Assembly: GCA_965279205.1 (NCBI GenBank)
Contig: OZ257144.1
Span: forward strand, 1,364,001-1,428,000
Direction: 5' to 3'
Source: UBA7672 sp965279205
Lineage (GTDB): Bacteria > Pseudomonadota > Alphaproteobacteria > Caulobacterales > Hyphomonadaceae
DNA: 64,000 bases
Part shown: positions 53,210 to 61,405 of the stretch, one piece after another
Layout: the number at the start of each line of letters is the position of its first letter
How positions within the stretch are numbered: the first letter of the stretch is position 1
Program-made: the position numbers and the translations under genes
The notes under the pieces: model-generated
Told to the model about the DNA's origin: nothing
The model's database searches: none
Seen by the model: only the letters and a program-made list of their open reading frames with translations

Positions 53210-53461
53210 ATGTCTCGCAAGACCCTGCTGATCTTAGCCCTGGTGCTCGTGCCCGTTGCGCTGATGGTGCTGTTCGCGGCGACAGGGTGGGGCGGCGCTT
53301 TCTTTGCCCAGTTTCCCAACGCCCATTTTGTGATTGCCTTTGCGCTGGGCGCCACGGCCACAGTGCTGCTGGCTGTGGGCTTGTTTGCGCTTTCCTTTTA
53401 CAGCGCCCGCAGCGGGCACGACGAAACTATTGGTAATGAACAGGACTCGGATGGGGCCTAA
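53210..53461 (+). CDS. Small two-TM membrane protein
   Basis: An 83-residue protein with two TM helices (about residues 5-27 and 38-65) and an acidic, soluble C-terminus (HDETIGNEQDSDGA). It lies between the ydbL hairpin and chpT on the same strand. No family was recognised; the TM prediction and regular codon use make it credible. Confidence 0.6.
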   Translation: MSRKTLLILALVLVPVALMVLFAATGWGGAFFAQFPNAHFVIAFALGATATVLLAVGLFALSFYSARSGHDETIGNEQDSDGA

Positions 53462-53545
53462 TTCCGGCTTGGGCTGGCGAGTCCAAATCAGCTAGCTTCC
53501 CGATTCGTTTGTGGGGTCGGCCTCAATCCGGGCGGGAGCTGGAGC

Positions 53546-54190
53546 ATGATGGAATCGTCGAAGCTGGCGGCCTATGTCGCATCGCGCATCTGCCACGACG
53601 TGGCGTCGCCGCTGACGTCCCTGTTGCAGAGCGTCGAGCTCCTGTTCGACGAAAGCATGGGCCCCGGCATGAAGGCCGAGGGCGAAAAATCCCTGCGCGC
53701 GGGGCTCGCCACACTCGAAGCCAAGTTGCGCTATCTGCGCTTTGCACTCGGCAGCCAGGCCATCAACGACAATCTGTGCAGCGTCAGCGAGACCAAGGAT
53801 CTCGTGGTGAAGCTGTTTGCGCAGAATTCGCGCACCGAGCTTGACTGGCGCGTCGAAACCCAACGCATCACCAACCGCCAGATGCGCCTCTTGATGAACA
53901 TGATCCTGATCATGATCGACCCCGCTGCGCGCGGCACCTGCCGCGTTTCGGCGCGCGAGGACGGCAATCGCCTTGTGCTCGACGTCGAGGCGCTGGGCCA
54001 GTTCTCGAACTTCAAGCAGGAAGTGCTCGACGCTCTCTCCGGCAAGGAGCCGGGCGGCGGCTGGGGCGGCGGCGCGGTGCAGCCCTTCTTCACGAAGGTG
54101 CTGGCCGAAGAGACCGGTTTTACCCTCGAGCCGCGCATCGTTCCGCAGGCCGCCGGCCTCACCGCGATCGGCCCTCTTCCGCCAGGCTGA
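53546..54190 (+). CDS. chpT: Histidine phosphotransferase ChpT
   Basis: ChpT carries phosphate from the hybrid kinase CckA to CtrA and to CpdR in alphaproteobacteria. The 214-residue protein has a four-helix dimerisation domain with the phospho-His in SRICHDVASPLTSLLQ (His17) and a C-terminal HATPase-like fold that has lost ATP-binding motifs, ending PQAAGLTAIG. ATG 53546 gives the expected start of the helix. CtrA is encoded at 62068-62781 in the same window. It is followed by chemotaxis-type genes, an unusual link. Confidence 0.88.
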   Translation: MMESSKLAAYVASRICHDVASPLTSLLQSVELLFDESMGPGMKAEGEKSLRAGLATLEAKLRYLRFALGSQAINDNLCSVSETKDLVVKLFAQNSRTELDWRVETQRITNRQMRLLMNMILIMIDPAARGTCRVSAREDGNRLVLDVEALGQFSNFKQEVLDALSGKEPGGGWGGGAVQPFFTKVLAEETGFTLEPRIVPQAAGLTAIGPLPPG

Positions 54191-54510
54191 ACCCGGGCCG
54201 TTTCTTAATTCGCGATCGGCTTATTTGCCACAGGCATAAAAGGCGACGCCCGGCGCTGGCCAGCAATCGCTTTTCCGGAGCCGCATCAACGGCTTGTATC
54301 TTGTGGGCTTCGACTGTGGCCGTGACGACAACCCGGCCCGTAAGTCACCCGAACACCCGCAAAAGCAAAGCCCCGTTAACCTTATCCCGACAAGGTCGCC
54401 AGAATCCCGCGGTGTGATCCGCCCACCGGTCATGAAGATCTGATCCGGAAGCCGGCCCGGCGCCGCGGATGCGATGGCCGAGGCATGGCCGCGAACAGGG
54501 AGACGCTCGC
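54191..54510. other. Intergenic region between chpT and the CheY-like gene
   Basis: 320 bases with no supported gene; minus-strand frames across here are shadows of cheB and cheR. A GTTAACC half-site of the CtrA type (54394-54400) is present, but no partner half-site at the right spacing, so it is not called as a CtrA box. Confidence 0.4.
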
Positions 54511-54876
54511 ATGAAACGCTGTCTGATCGTGGACGACAGCCGCGTGGTCCGCAAAGTCGCGCGCCGCATCGTCGAGGACCTGCGCTTCGAAGCCGACGAG
54601 GCTGCCGATGGCGCCCAGGCGCTCGAGACCTGCCGGAAGGGCATGCCCGATGCGGTGCTGCTCGACTGGAACATGCCGGTCATGAACGGCATCGATTTCC
54701 TGCGCGCCCTGCGCCGCGAGCCCGGCGGCGATCGTCCCGTGGTCGTCTTCTGCACCACCGAGAACGACATGAGCCACATCGCCGAAGCGATGCGCTCGGG
54801 GGCCAACGAATACATCATGAAGCCCTTCGACTCCGAAATCATCGAATCCAAATTCTCAGAAGTCGGTCTCGTCTGA
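54511..54876 (+). CDS. cheY: CheY-like single-domain response regulator
   Basis: The 121-residue protein is only a receiver domain: acidic pair in IVDDSRVVR, phospho-Asp in LLDWNMPVMNG, the Thr of CTTEND, and Lys in IMKPFD. It has no output domain, so it acts by binding partners (motor switch, or another enzyme). GGGAG precedes ATG 54511. With the receiver-less CheB-like gene next, it could serve as a separate receiver for that enzyme. Confidence 0.88.
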   Translation: MKRCLIVDDSRVVRKVARRIVEDLRFEADEAADGAQALETCRKGMPDAVLLDWNMPVMNGIDFLRALRREPGGDRPVVVFCTTENDMSHIAEAMRSGANEYIMKPFDSEIIESKFSEVGLV

Positions 54877-54894
54877 CCGGAATGATGTGATGCC

Positions 54895-55554
54895 ATGAAC
54901 TTCGCGGCCCGCCACCCCAGCCCACTCCAGCCCGTCCGCTTCACGCTGCGCGCCCCGCCGGCCGTCGCGTGCGAGCCCGCCGCCATGGTGATCGCGACCT
55001 CCACGGGCGCGGCCGCAGCGCTGCCCGCCTTCCTCGCGCCGATCGCGCGCCGCATCGACGCGCCGATCCTGATCGCAGGCCAGCTCTCGTCCTTCCTCAC
55101 GCCCATGCTGGCCGAACGCATCCAGCAGACCGTCGGCAAGCGCTGCCGCGAGGCGATCGAGGGCGACATCCTTGCGCCGGGCATCATCCTGCTCGCGCCC
55201 GGCGACTGCCAGATGCGCATTGCGCGCTGCCCCGCTGGCCGCATGATCCATCTCGACCGCGGTGAGCCGCTCAGTTTTACCCGCCCCGTCGCAGACCCGC
55301 TGTTTGAAACCGCCGCCGGAGCATTCGGCTCGCGACTGCTTGCGGTCGTACTGACCGGTATGGGCGAGGATGGCCGCGCCGGCGCCGAGAAGATCGCCGA
55401 TGCCGGCGGACGCGTCATCGTGCAGGACGAGGCGACCAGCGTCGACTGGGGCATGCCCCGCGCCGTCGCCATGGCCGGCCATGCCGAAGCGGTGAAACCG
55501 CTCAAGGAGCTGAGCCAGCTGGCTCTGCGGGTGATGAACGGAGACGCTGCGTGA
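54895..55554 (+). CDS. cheB: CheB-like methylesterase domain without receiver, His-to-Gln
   Basis: CheB removes methyl groups from chemoreceptors. This 219-residue protein has only the catalytic fold: Ser in IATSTGAAAA (Ser36), a conserved LAPGDCQM, and Asp in LTGMGEDG (Asp159). The histidine of the triad (VQHMP in CheB) aligns with Gln63 (IAGQLSS), so the standard triad is broken. There is no N-terminal receiver; the gene before encodes a lone receiver. CheR follows with a 4-base overlap. It may be a regulator or binding protein instead of a hydrolase. Confidence 0.8.
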   Translation: MNFAARHPSPLQPVRFTLRAPPAVACEPAAMVIATSTGAAAALPAFLAPIARRIDAPILIAGQLSSFLTPMLAERIQQTVGKRCREAIEGDILAPGIILLAPGDCQMRIARCPAGRMIHLDRGEPLSFTRPVADPLFETAAGAFGSRLLAVVLTGMGEDGRAGAEKIADAGGRVIVQDEATSVDWGMPRAVAMAGHAEAVKPLKELSQLALRVMNGDAA

Positions 55555-56381
55555 ACAGCCAGGACTTCGAGTTTGTCTCCCAGCTCCTGCGCAAACGCGC
55601 GGGCATCGTGCTGACGGGCGACAAGATGTACCTGCTGGAAAGCCGCCTCGCGCCGCTCGCCCGCAAGGAAGGCCTGCCGTCGATCGACGATCTCATCCAT
55701 GTCGTGCGCGCCCGCCGCGAGGAACGCCTGATCGCCCAGGTGATCGACGTGATGACCACCAACGAAACCTATTTCTTCCGCGACAAGACGCCGTTCGAAC
55801 ACCTCAAGGAAGCGATCTTCCCGCTGCTCGCCACCGCGCGCCGCGGCAATCGGATCCGCATCTGGTGCGCCGGCTGCTCGACAGGGCAGGAGGCGTACTC
55901 GATCGCCATGCTGCTCGACCAGAACCCGAACCTCACGCAAGGCGTGCCGGTCGAGATCGTCGCCACCGACATTTCCGACCGCTGTCTCGAGCGCGCCCGC
56001 CAGGGCCTGTTCACCCAGTTCGAGGTCCAGCGCGGCCTGCCGATCCAGATGCTGATGCACTACTTCACGCAGCAGGACGATCACTGGCGCATTTCCGAAC
56101 GCCTCCGCCAGCAGGTGACCTTCCGCAAGCTCAACCTGATCGAGACCAGCCAGGCGATCGGCAAGTTCGACATTGTCTTCTGTCGCAACGTGCTGATCTA
56201 TTTCGACGGCCCCACCAAGGCCGAGATGCTCAACCGAATTGCCGACCAGGTGAACCCCGGTGGCTTCCTGATGGTTGGCGCGTCGGAATCCCTCGTCGGC
56301 GTCTCGGACGCTTTCGACGCCACGCAGGATCGTCGCGGCCTCTACAAGGTCTCGGCCTCGCGGGCCGCAAGAGCAGCTTAG
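55551..56381 (+). CDS. cheR: CheR chemoreceptor methyltransferase
   Basis: CheR methylates glutamates of chemoreceptors with SAM. The 276-residue protein starts at GTG 55551, overlapping the end of the CheB-like gene. Motifs TNETYFFRDKTPFEHL, the SAM-binding RIWCAGCSTGQEAYSIAMLL (about residue 103) and FDIVFCRNVLIYF are intact, so it should be active. Unlike a full che operon, no CheA, CheW or receptor gene follows; an ABM-domain gene is next. Confidence 0.92.
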   Translation: MNSQDFEFVSQLLRKRAGIVLTGDKMYLLESRLAPLARKEGLPSIDDLIHVVRARREERLIAQVIDVMTTNETYFFRDKTPFEHLKEAIFPLLATARRGNRIRIWCAGCSTGQEAYSIAMLLDQNPNLTQGVPVEIVATDISDRCLERARQGLFTQFEVQRGLPIQMLMHYFTQQDDHWRISERLRQQVTFRKLNLIETSQAIGKFDIVFCRNVLIYFDGPTKAEMLNRIADQVNPGGFLMVGASESLVGVSDAFDATQDRRGLYKVSASRAARAA

Positions 56382-56393
56382 GCAACAACCGCG

Positions 56394-56512
56394 ATGTCAT
56401 TCTCGGCCTTGTGCCGAGAATCCGGGTTGAAACGCCATCGGGGCAAGCGACCAATTCCATCGCCTTTCAAACCGGGATTCTCGGGATACGCTTCGCTTAC
56501 CCGGGAATGACA
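56394..56512. repeat. Palindromic intergenic repeat (REP-like), copy 2
   Basis: The element begins ATGTCATTCTCGG and ends CCCGGGAATGACA. Inside is a TCTCGGCCTTGTGCCGAGA hairpin, then CGGGATTCTCGGGATACG and CTTACCCGGG. The ends and double-hairpin layout agree with the copy at 5861-5963. Confidence 0.65.
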
Positions 56513-56543
56513 CCTACATGTCTCTTCAGTCATTGGAGGTCTT

Positions 56544-56828
56544 ATGTTCGGTCTCATCGGAAAGATGCGTGCGGCGCCCGGCAAACGCGCCGATCTGATC
56601 GCCATTCTCGGCGAAAGCACGGAAGCCATGCCTGGCTGCATCAGCTATGTCGTTGCGGAAGACCTGGCTGAGCCTGACTCGATCTGGATCAGCGAGGTCT
56701 GGGACAATGAGGCGAGCCACAAGGCCTCGCTCCAGCTCCCTGCCGTGAAGGCAGCCATCGCGAAAGCCATGCCGCTGATTGCCGGCTTCGATGTAAGTGT
56801 GAAGACCCGCCCCGTCGCAGGGGTGTGA
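56544..56828 (+). CDS. ABM-domain (YgiN-like) monooxygenase
   Basis: The 94-residue protein is a single antibiotic-biosynthesis-monooxygenase domain: GKMRAAPGKRADLIAIL, PGCISYVVAED, IWISEVWDNEASHKASL. It is expected to be a dimer of ferredoxin-like folds that oxidises a quinol or aromatic without cofactor. GGAGG lies four bases before ATG 56544. It stands alone between cheR and the PI-PLC gene. Confidence 0.87.
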   Translation: MFGLIGKMRAAPGKRADLIAILGESTEAMPGCISYVVAEDLAEPDSIWISEVWDNEASHKASLQLPAVKAAIAKAMPLIAGFDVSVKTRPVAGV

Positions 56829-56905
56829 CGAAGCTGACCACGTCCCTGTCATCGTGCTGACGCGAAATCCGCGCTAGGACTCGCGCATCTTCAGGGGAGT
56901 GGTCC

Positions 56906-58120
56906 ATGAAACGCCTCATCGTCTGGCTTCCCGCGCTTGCCATCCTTGCCATTGCTCTGGCTGCCGCCTGCACCAAGGCGCCTGAACCTGAAACAGCCGC
57001 GGCGCCATCGTGCGATCTGAAGGCAGCAAGCGCCAGCGCCGCCGAAACGGCGCTTGCCGGCTGTGGAACCAAATGGATCGACGCCAATGTCGCGATCAAC
57101 CAGATCCAGTCCATGGGCACGCACAACTCCTACAAGGAAGCGATCCCGGACGTCGAACTGGCGCTGATCAAGGAACGCAATCCCGACGCTGCGATCACCC
57201 TCGACTATTCGCACCGGCCCTTCGCCGAACAGCTCGACAAGGGCGCGCGCCAGATCGAGATCGATCCGTCCGACGATCCGCAAGGCGGCCTCTATTCGAC
57301 GCCGCTGGCCCGCAAGCTGCTGGCCGACAAGAAGGTCACGCCACCCGACTACGACCTTTCTGCGATGAGCAAGCCTGGCATCAAGGTGATCCATGTCAGC
57401 GACATCGACTATCGCTCGCACTGTCTCCTGTTCGTCGACTGCCTGAAACAGGTGAAGGCCTGGTCGGATGCGCATCCCACGCACACGCCGATCCTGATGA
57501 TGATCAATCCGAAGTCCTCCGGCATCGCCTGGCCGGGCGCCGTGAAGGTGCTGCCTTGGGGCAAGGATGCTTTCGAACGCATGGATGCAGAGATCCGCTC
57601 TGTCTTTTCCGAAGATCAGCTCCTCACGCCAGACGATGTGCGGGGCACGCACGCCACCTTGCGTGAAGCCGTCACCAGCGGCGGCTGGCCGAAGCTCGGC
57701 GAGGCGCGCGGCAAGATCATCTTCACGATCGATCTCTCGCCCGAAGCCAACGCACCCTACGCCGAAGGCCATCCCTCGCTGCAGGGCAGGGTCGCCTTCA
57801 TGACGACACTCCCTGATGCGTCGGAAGCCGCCTACTTCACAATGAATGAACCGGAGAAGGATCAGGCGCTGATCCAGGAGCGCGTGAAGCAGGGCTTCCT
57901 CATTCGCACTCGCGCCGATGCTGACACCCGCGAAGCTCGCGCCGGCACGACAACCCGTCGCGAAGCCGCTCTTGCCTCCGGCGCGCAGTTCATCTCGACC
58001 GACTATCTCTGGCCGGATGACCGTTTCGGCACGGGTTACGCCGCCACGCTGCCCGACGGCGTCGTGACGCGGTGCAATGCTGTGAGCACGGCGTCGGGCT
58101 GCGACGCAAAAGTAGAGTAA
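56906..58120 (+). CDS. Secreted calcium-dependent phosphoinositide phospholipase C-like protein
   Basis: The 404-residue lipoprotein (signal peptide, LAAAC) has the PI-PLC TIM-barrel of the calcium-dependent bacterial family: catalytic histidines in QSMGTHNSYK and in IHVSDIDYRSH, and RQIEIDPSDDP for a metal site near residue 115. It probably acts on phospholipids or phosphoesters outside the cytoplasmic membrane. GGGGAG precedes ATG 56906. It is transcribed alone. Confidence 0.85.
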   Translation: MKRLIVWLPALAILAIALAAACTKAPEPETAAAPSCDLKAASASAAETALAGCGTKWIDANVAINQIQSMGTHNSYKEAIPDVELALIKERNPDAAITLDYSHRPFAEQLDKGARQIEIDPSDDPQGGLYSTPLARKLLADKKVTPPDYDLSAMSKPGIKVIHVSDIDYRSHCLLFVDCLKQVKAWSDAHPTHTPILMMINPKSSGIAWPGAVKVLPWGKDAFERMDAEIRSVFSEDQLLTPDDVRGTHATLREAVTSGGWPKLGEARGKIIFTIDLSPEANAPYAEGHPSLQGRVAFMTTLPDASEAAYFTMNEPEKDQALIQERVKQGFLIRTRADADTREARAGTTTRREAALASGAQFISTDYLWPDDRFGTGYAATLPDGVVTRCNAVSTASGCDAKVE

Positions 58121-58225
58121 GTTCTACGAAGAATGCTCTTGGCTACCTATGCTCGATAGCTGCTGACAAACGGACTGAGTACGGCTTACCTTTGTCGAGC
58201 GATCAATTCGGTCGTGGGGGCGGCG

Positions 58226-59275
58226 ATGGCATTCACATATGGCGGCGCTGCAAAGCGCTTGCCGCTAGGTAACCTAAACGGCGTGGGACAGCGCTACAAG
58301 CGTTGGGCCAAAACGATGAGTGGAGGAGCGGCAACGGCAGCGGCGCTGTTTTTCAGCGTGCTCTTCGCGGTTGGAGTTCTCATCACCCTCGTCTACGGAT
58401 CGGCTGTAGCGATAGACGTGGCTTTGCAGCTCGGCATGCCACTAGTCGGTCTTGCGGCGCCCTCGATCTGGTTGACAGATACCTTGCCTTTCTACGGGGT
58501 GGCCGGCTCGCTCTTCACGTTCTCGATCCTGTACTTTCCTGTCGGCGCCTTTCTGTGGGTCGTTGTAGTGCGCGATTTTTGGATCGCGCAGCTCGTTTTC
58601 CGGCAAAGAGCGCGAGATGCATTTGCGGCGAAGATTTTCGAACAGCTGAGATCTGGCAAGCAAGCGGAAGCATTTTCGCTTTTTCTTCGCCCGTTCAATT
58701 TTACCGGTCAGGCGGCTAGCGGCGATCTGATCGCCGGAGCCTTGCAACAGCGCGCGGGCAGCGCCTCCCGCTATCTGTCAAACGTTGCATTTGATCTCGA
58801 AGCACCGCTTTCGAAGGCGACAGCCAAAATGGCGCCTCTGGTTTGCCTGGGGCGGCCGCTGGATCATGTCGGAGCCGGGCGGATTCTAGTTCCCGATGAG
58901 AACTGGAAGGAAGCCATCCATCAGCTTATCGAGCACGCCCGGTGTGTCTTCATCATTCCGTCGACCCGGCCTGGGACGCTCTGGGAAATCGATCGTCTTG
59001 TGGAATCCGGCGTGATCAGGAAGTGTGTCTTCATTGATTTGCCGGATAGCAAGGTAGCCGGTGAGCTGTTCCGTCAGGAACAGGAATGGCCCGATATCCG
59101 AACGTCTTTGCAGGCATCCGGATACGAGCTTCCGGACAATTCCCGCAAAGGTTCGATTTTTGCCTTTGGTCCTGCACGGCAGCGGCGCTTTCAAATTCGC
59201 TACGGTCGAAGCGCCGGCCCTATTCGAGATCTAGTCAAGAAGTTGGTCCGGTCTCTCACGGACGCCACGACCTAG
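58226..59275 (+). CDS. Two-pass membrane protein with TIR/SLOG-like cytosolic domain
   Basis: The 349-residue protein has two or three TM segments (about residues 33-60, 68-85 and 90-120), then a cytosolic part with FSLFLRPFNFTGQA, LVCLGRPLDHVGAGRILVPDENWKEAI and a CVFIIPSTRPGTLWEIDRL stretch. This order (FLRPF, a GRP strand-turn, PGTxWEI) is seen in an uncharacterised family of membrane-bound nucleotide- or NAD-fold proteins like TIR/SLOG domains. Base composition and codon use are less GC-rich than in the neighbours, and it has no functional partner nearby, so it may have been acquired. ATG 58226 follows GGGGG. Confidence 0.75.
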   Translation: MAFTYGGAAKRLPLGNLNGVGQRYKRWAKTMSGGAATAAALFFSVLFAVGVLITLVYGSAVAIDVALQLGMPLVGLAAPSIWLTDTLPFYGVAGSLFTFSILYFPVGAFLWVVVVRDFWIAQLVFRQRARDAFAAKIFEQLRSGKQAEAFSLFLRPFNFTGQAASGDLIAGALQQRAGSASRYLSNVAFDLEAPLSKATAKMAPLVCLGRPLDHVGAGRILVPDENWKEAIHQLIEHARCVFIIPSTRPGTLWEIDRLVESGVIRKCVFIDLPDSKVAGELFRQEQEWPDIRTSLQASGYELPDNSRKGSIFAFGPARQRRFQIRYGRSAGPIRDLVKKLVRSLTDATT

Positions 59276-59474
59276 CGCTCCTTCGGCAAACTGCCGTGTA
59301 CCCGATGTTTTGGGTTCAAACGCAGGGCCGCGACAGCTTCCTGTCCAGCCAAGGAAGAGACGCATCTCAATCCGCTCGCGGGAACGCGAACGCGTGCCGG
59401 CTTGCATCGCCCGCCGGTTCAGCCTTACCTCCCGGCCAAGGCGGACGCTGATCCGCCAGCGAGGGAGAAACACG

Positions 59475-60680
59475 ATGCGCGGTATGTTTGCAGGCGCGGC
59501 GATTGCCGCGGCAATGATGGCCGCCAGCTGCGCCACGGCGCCTCCCGCGCTTGAGCTCCAGCCGCTGCCGGATGCGAAGATCGCCCACGCCGATTTCGCC
59601 AACCCGTCGCTGTGGCTCTGCCGCCCGGGCCTCGCCGACGACAAGTGCAAGATCGATCTCGACGCCACGGTCGTCGGCACGGACGGCAAGACGAAGGTCG
59701 AAAAATACGCCGCCGCGTCTGATCCGAAAGTCGATTGCTTCTTCGTCTATCCCACCGTCTCCGACGACAAGACCTGGGCCTCCGACTGGACCGTCGACAA
59801 GATGGAGATCGACGACGTCAAGCTGCAGTTCGCCCGCTTCGGTTCGGTCTGCCGCCAGTTCGCGCCGGTCTACCGCCAGACCACGCTCACCGCGCTGCGC
59901 ATCGCCTCGGGCGGCCCGCAGCCTGAAGGCGAGCGCCTGCCGCAGGGCGTCGGCGGCTACAACGATGTGGTCGATGCGTGGAACTGGTACATGGCCAACG
60001 AGAACAATGGCCGCGGCGTGATTCTCGTCGGCCACAGCCAGGGTGCCGGCGTCATCTCCCGCCTCATCGCCAGCGAGATCGAGAACAAGCCCGCGCAGAA
60101 GCAGTTCATCTCCGCGATGATCCTCGGCTCGTCCGTCATGGTCCCGCCGGGCAAGGACACGGGCGGCACGTTCAAGGCCATCCCGCTCTGCCGCGCCGAA
60201 GACCAGACCGGCTGCGTCATCAACTACGTCTCCTTCCGTGACACGCTCCCGCCGCCGGCCACATCGCGCTTCGGCAAGGCCAGCGGCGCCAACGTCGCCG
60301 CCTGCAACAACCCGGCGAACCTTGCGACAGGGAAGGGCACGCCGGACGCGTACTGGCTCACCAAGGGCTTCCTCAACGGCTCGGGCGGCGCGGTCCAACC
60401 GGCATGGGCGAAACCCGAACCCACCGTCGCCACGCCCTTCGTGAAGACCCCCGGCCTCGTCTCAACGCAGTGCGTGACCAAGGGCGAGTTCACTTATCTC
60501 GAAATGCACGTGAATGCCGATCCCGCCGACGCCCGCACCGACGAACTCGGCGGCGAGATCCAGCGCGCCACCGGCCCTGATCTCAGCTGGGGCCTGCACC
60601 TGATCGACGTTGACCACTCGATGGGCGACCTCGTGCGCATCGCAGGCAAACAGTCGGCGGCCTGGCAAAAAGCCCGCTAG
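59475..60680 (+). CDS. DUF3089 lipase-like alpha/beta hydrolase
   Basis: The 401-residue lipoprotein (signal peptide with AASC) has the DUF3089 pattern: CFFVYPTVSDDKTW, then the nucleophile ILVGHSQGAGVISRL (Ser about residue 191), and a C-terminal HLIDVDHSMGDLV with the His. It should hydrolyse lipids or esters in the periplasm or outside the cell. GAGGGAG lies eight bases before ATG 59475. A frame open from 59310 has no signal character before that ATG. Confidence 0.88.
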   Translation: MRGMFAGAAIAAAMMAASCATAPPALELQPLPDAKIAHADFANPSLWLCRPGLADDKCKIDLDATVVGTDGKTKVEKYAAASDPKVDCFFVYPTVSDDKTWASDWTVDKMEIDDVKLQFARFGSVCRQFAPVYRQTTLTALRIASGGPQPEGERLPQGVGGYNDVVDAWNWYMANENNGRGVILVGHSQGAGVISRLIASEIENKPAQKQFISAMILGSSVMVPPGKDTGGTFKAIPLCRAEDQTGCVINYVSFRDTLPPPATSRFGKASGANVAACNNPANLATGKGTPDAYWLTKGFLNGSGGAVQPAWAKPEPTVATPFVKTPGLVSTQCVTKGEFTYLEMHVNADPADARTDELGGEIQRATGPDLSWGLHLIDVDHSMGDLVRIAGKQSAAWQKAR

Positions 60681-60918
60681 CTCGAAAAAATCACAGTAAA
60701 TCAGCGGCCTGAGTAACATTACACAGCGGAGAGGGTGCGGCTAAATGCATACGCTTTCCACTGCAAGTGGCTTGCTAAAGTCCTTGCTGCGGCGCCGAAG
60801 GGGGCATACGTGGACGGCCCTTGAGACGCTGCACAGTGCCTCATGAACCTTTTGGAAGCCGAAGCGTTGTATTACTCGCCTGTAATAACAAACGCAGAAG
60901 CGTTGCCGGTGGTGGTTG

Positions 60919-61305
60919 ATGCCTAACAAGTGCGATGGCGTGGCAAAGCTGAAGAAGCTTGAGCAGCGCCTGGACCGGCAGTTCTCCGTTTTCGGAGTGC
61001 AGTTCGGCCTCGATGGCATCATCGGCCTCGTGCCTGTGCTCGGCGACGTCATCACGTCGGCTATGGGCCTCTACATCATCCTCGAAGCCCGCAAGCTTGG
61101 CGCAACGCGCTGGACCCTGACGCGCATGTCCGCGAACCTCGCGGTCGATTTCGCTGTCGGTCTCATCCCGCTGCTGGGCGACATCTTCGACATCGCGTTC
61201 AAGTCCAACGCCAAGAACCTGCGCCTGCTGATCGCCGATCTCGAGAAGCGCGCGGTCGAGCTGCGTGAAGTGAACCGCGAACAGCGCCTCGCGGCCGCCG
61301 CCTAA
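60919..61305 (+). CDS. DUF4112 membrane protein
   Basis: A 128-residue inner-membrane protein with the DUF4112 pattern FGLDGIIGLVPVLGDVITSAMGLYIILEARKLG and, in mirror form, FAVGLIPLLGDIFDIAFKSNAKNLRLL. It has two hydrophobic hairpins and charged ends. The PVLGD/PLLGD repeats are conserved in this family of unknown function. ATG 60919 was chosen; a TTG lies one codon upstream. Confidence 0.88.
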   Translation: MPNKCDGVAKLKKLEQRLDRQFSVFGVQFGLDGIIGLVPVLGDVITSAMGLYIILEARKLGATRWTLTRMSANLAVDFAVGLIPLLGDIFDIAFKSNAKNLRLLIADLEKRAVELREVNREQRLAAAA

Positions 61306-61308
61306 AGC

Positions 61309-61405
61309 AATCCGCGTCCGAACGGACGCGAACAAGTTGCTTTAGAACTTTGGAATAGATCAACTTGTCCGCCCTCAAACGATTCCATTTTCGGGCGGGT
61401 TGATC
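61309..61405. repeat. Intergenic element of two nested inverted repeats
   Basis: The first hairpin (GCAATCCGCGTCCG / CGGACGCGAACAAGTTGC) follows the DUF4112 stop; the second (GATCAACTTGTCCGCCC / GGGCGGGTTGATC) abuts the DUF1003 stop. The layout, with a TTTAGAACTTTGGAATAGATCA bridge, resembles mosaic intergenic repeats of alphaproteobacteria. Each arm may also serve as a terminator for one of the convergent genes. Confidence 0.55.

Noticed and set aside
54394..54400. CtrA box before the CheY-like gene
   Set aside because: Only one half-site (GTTAACC) with no partner at the right distance.
54345..56084. 579-codon minus-strand frame
   Set aside because: Antisense to the cheY, cheB-like and cheR genes, which are all well supported.
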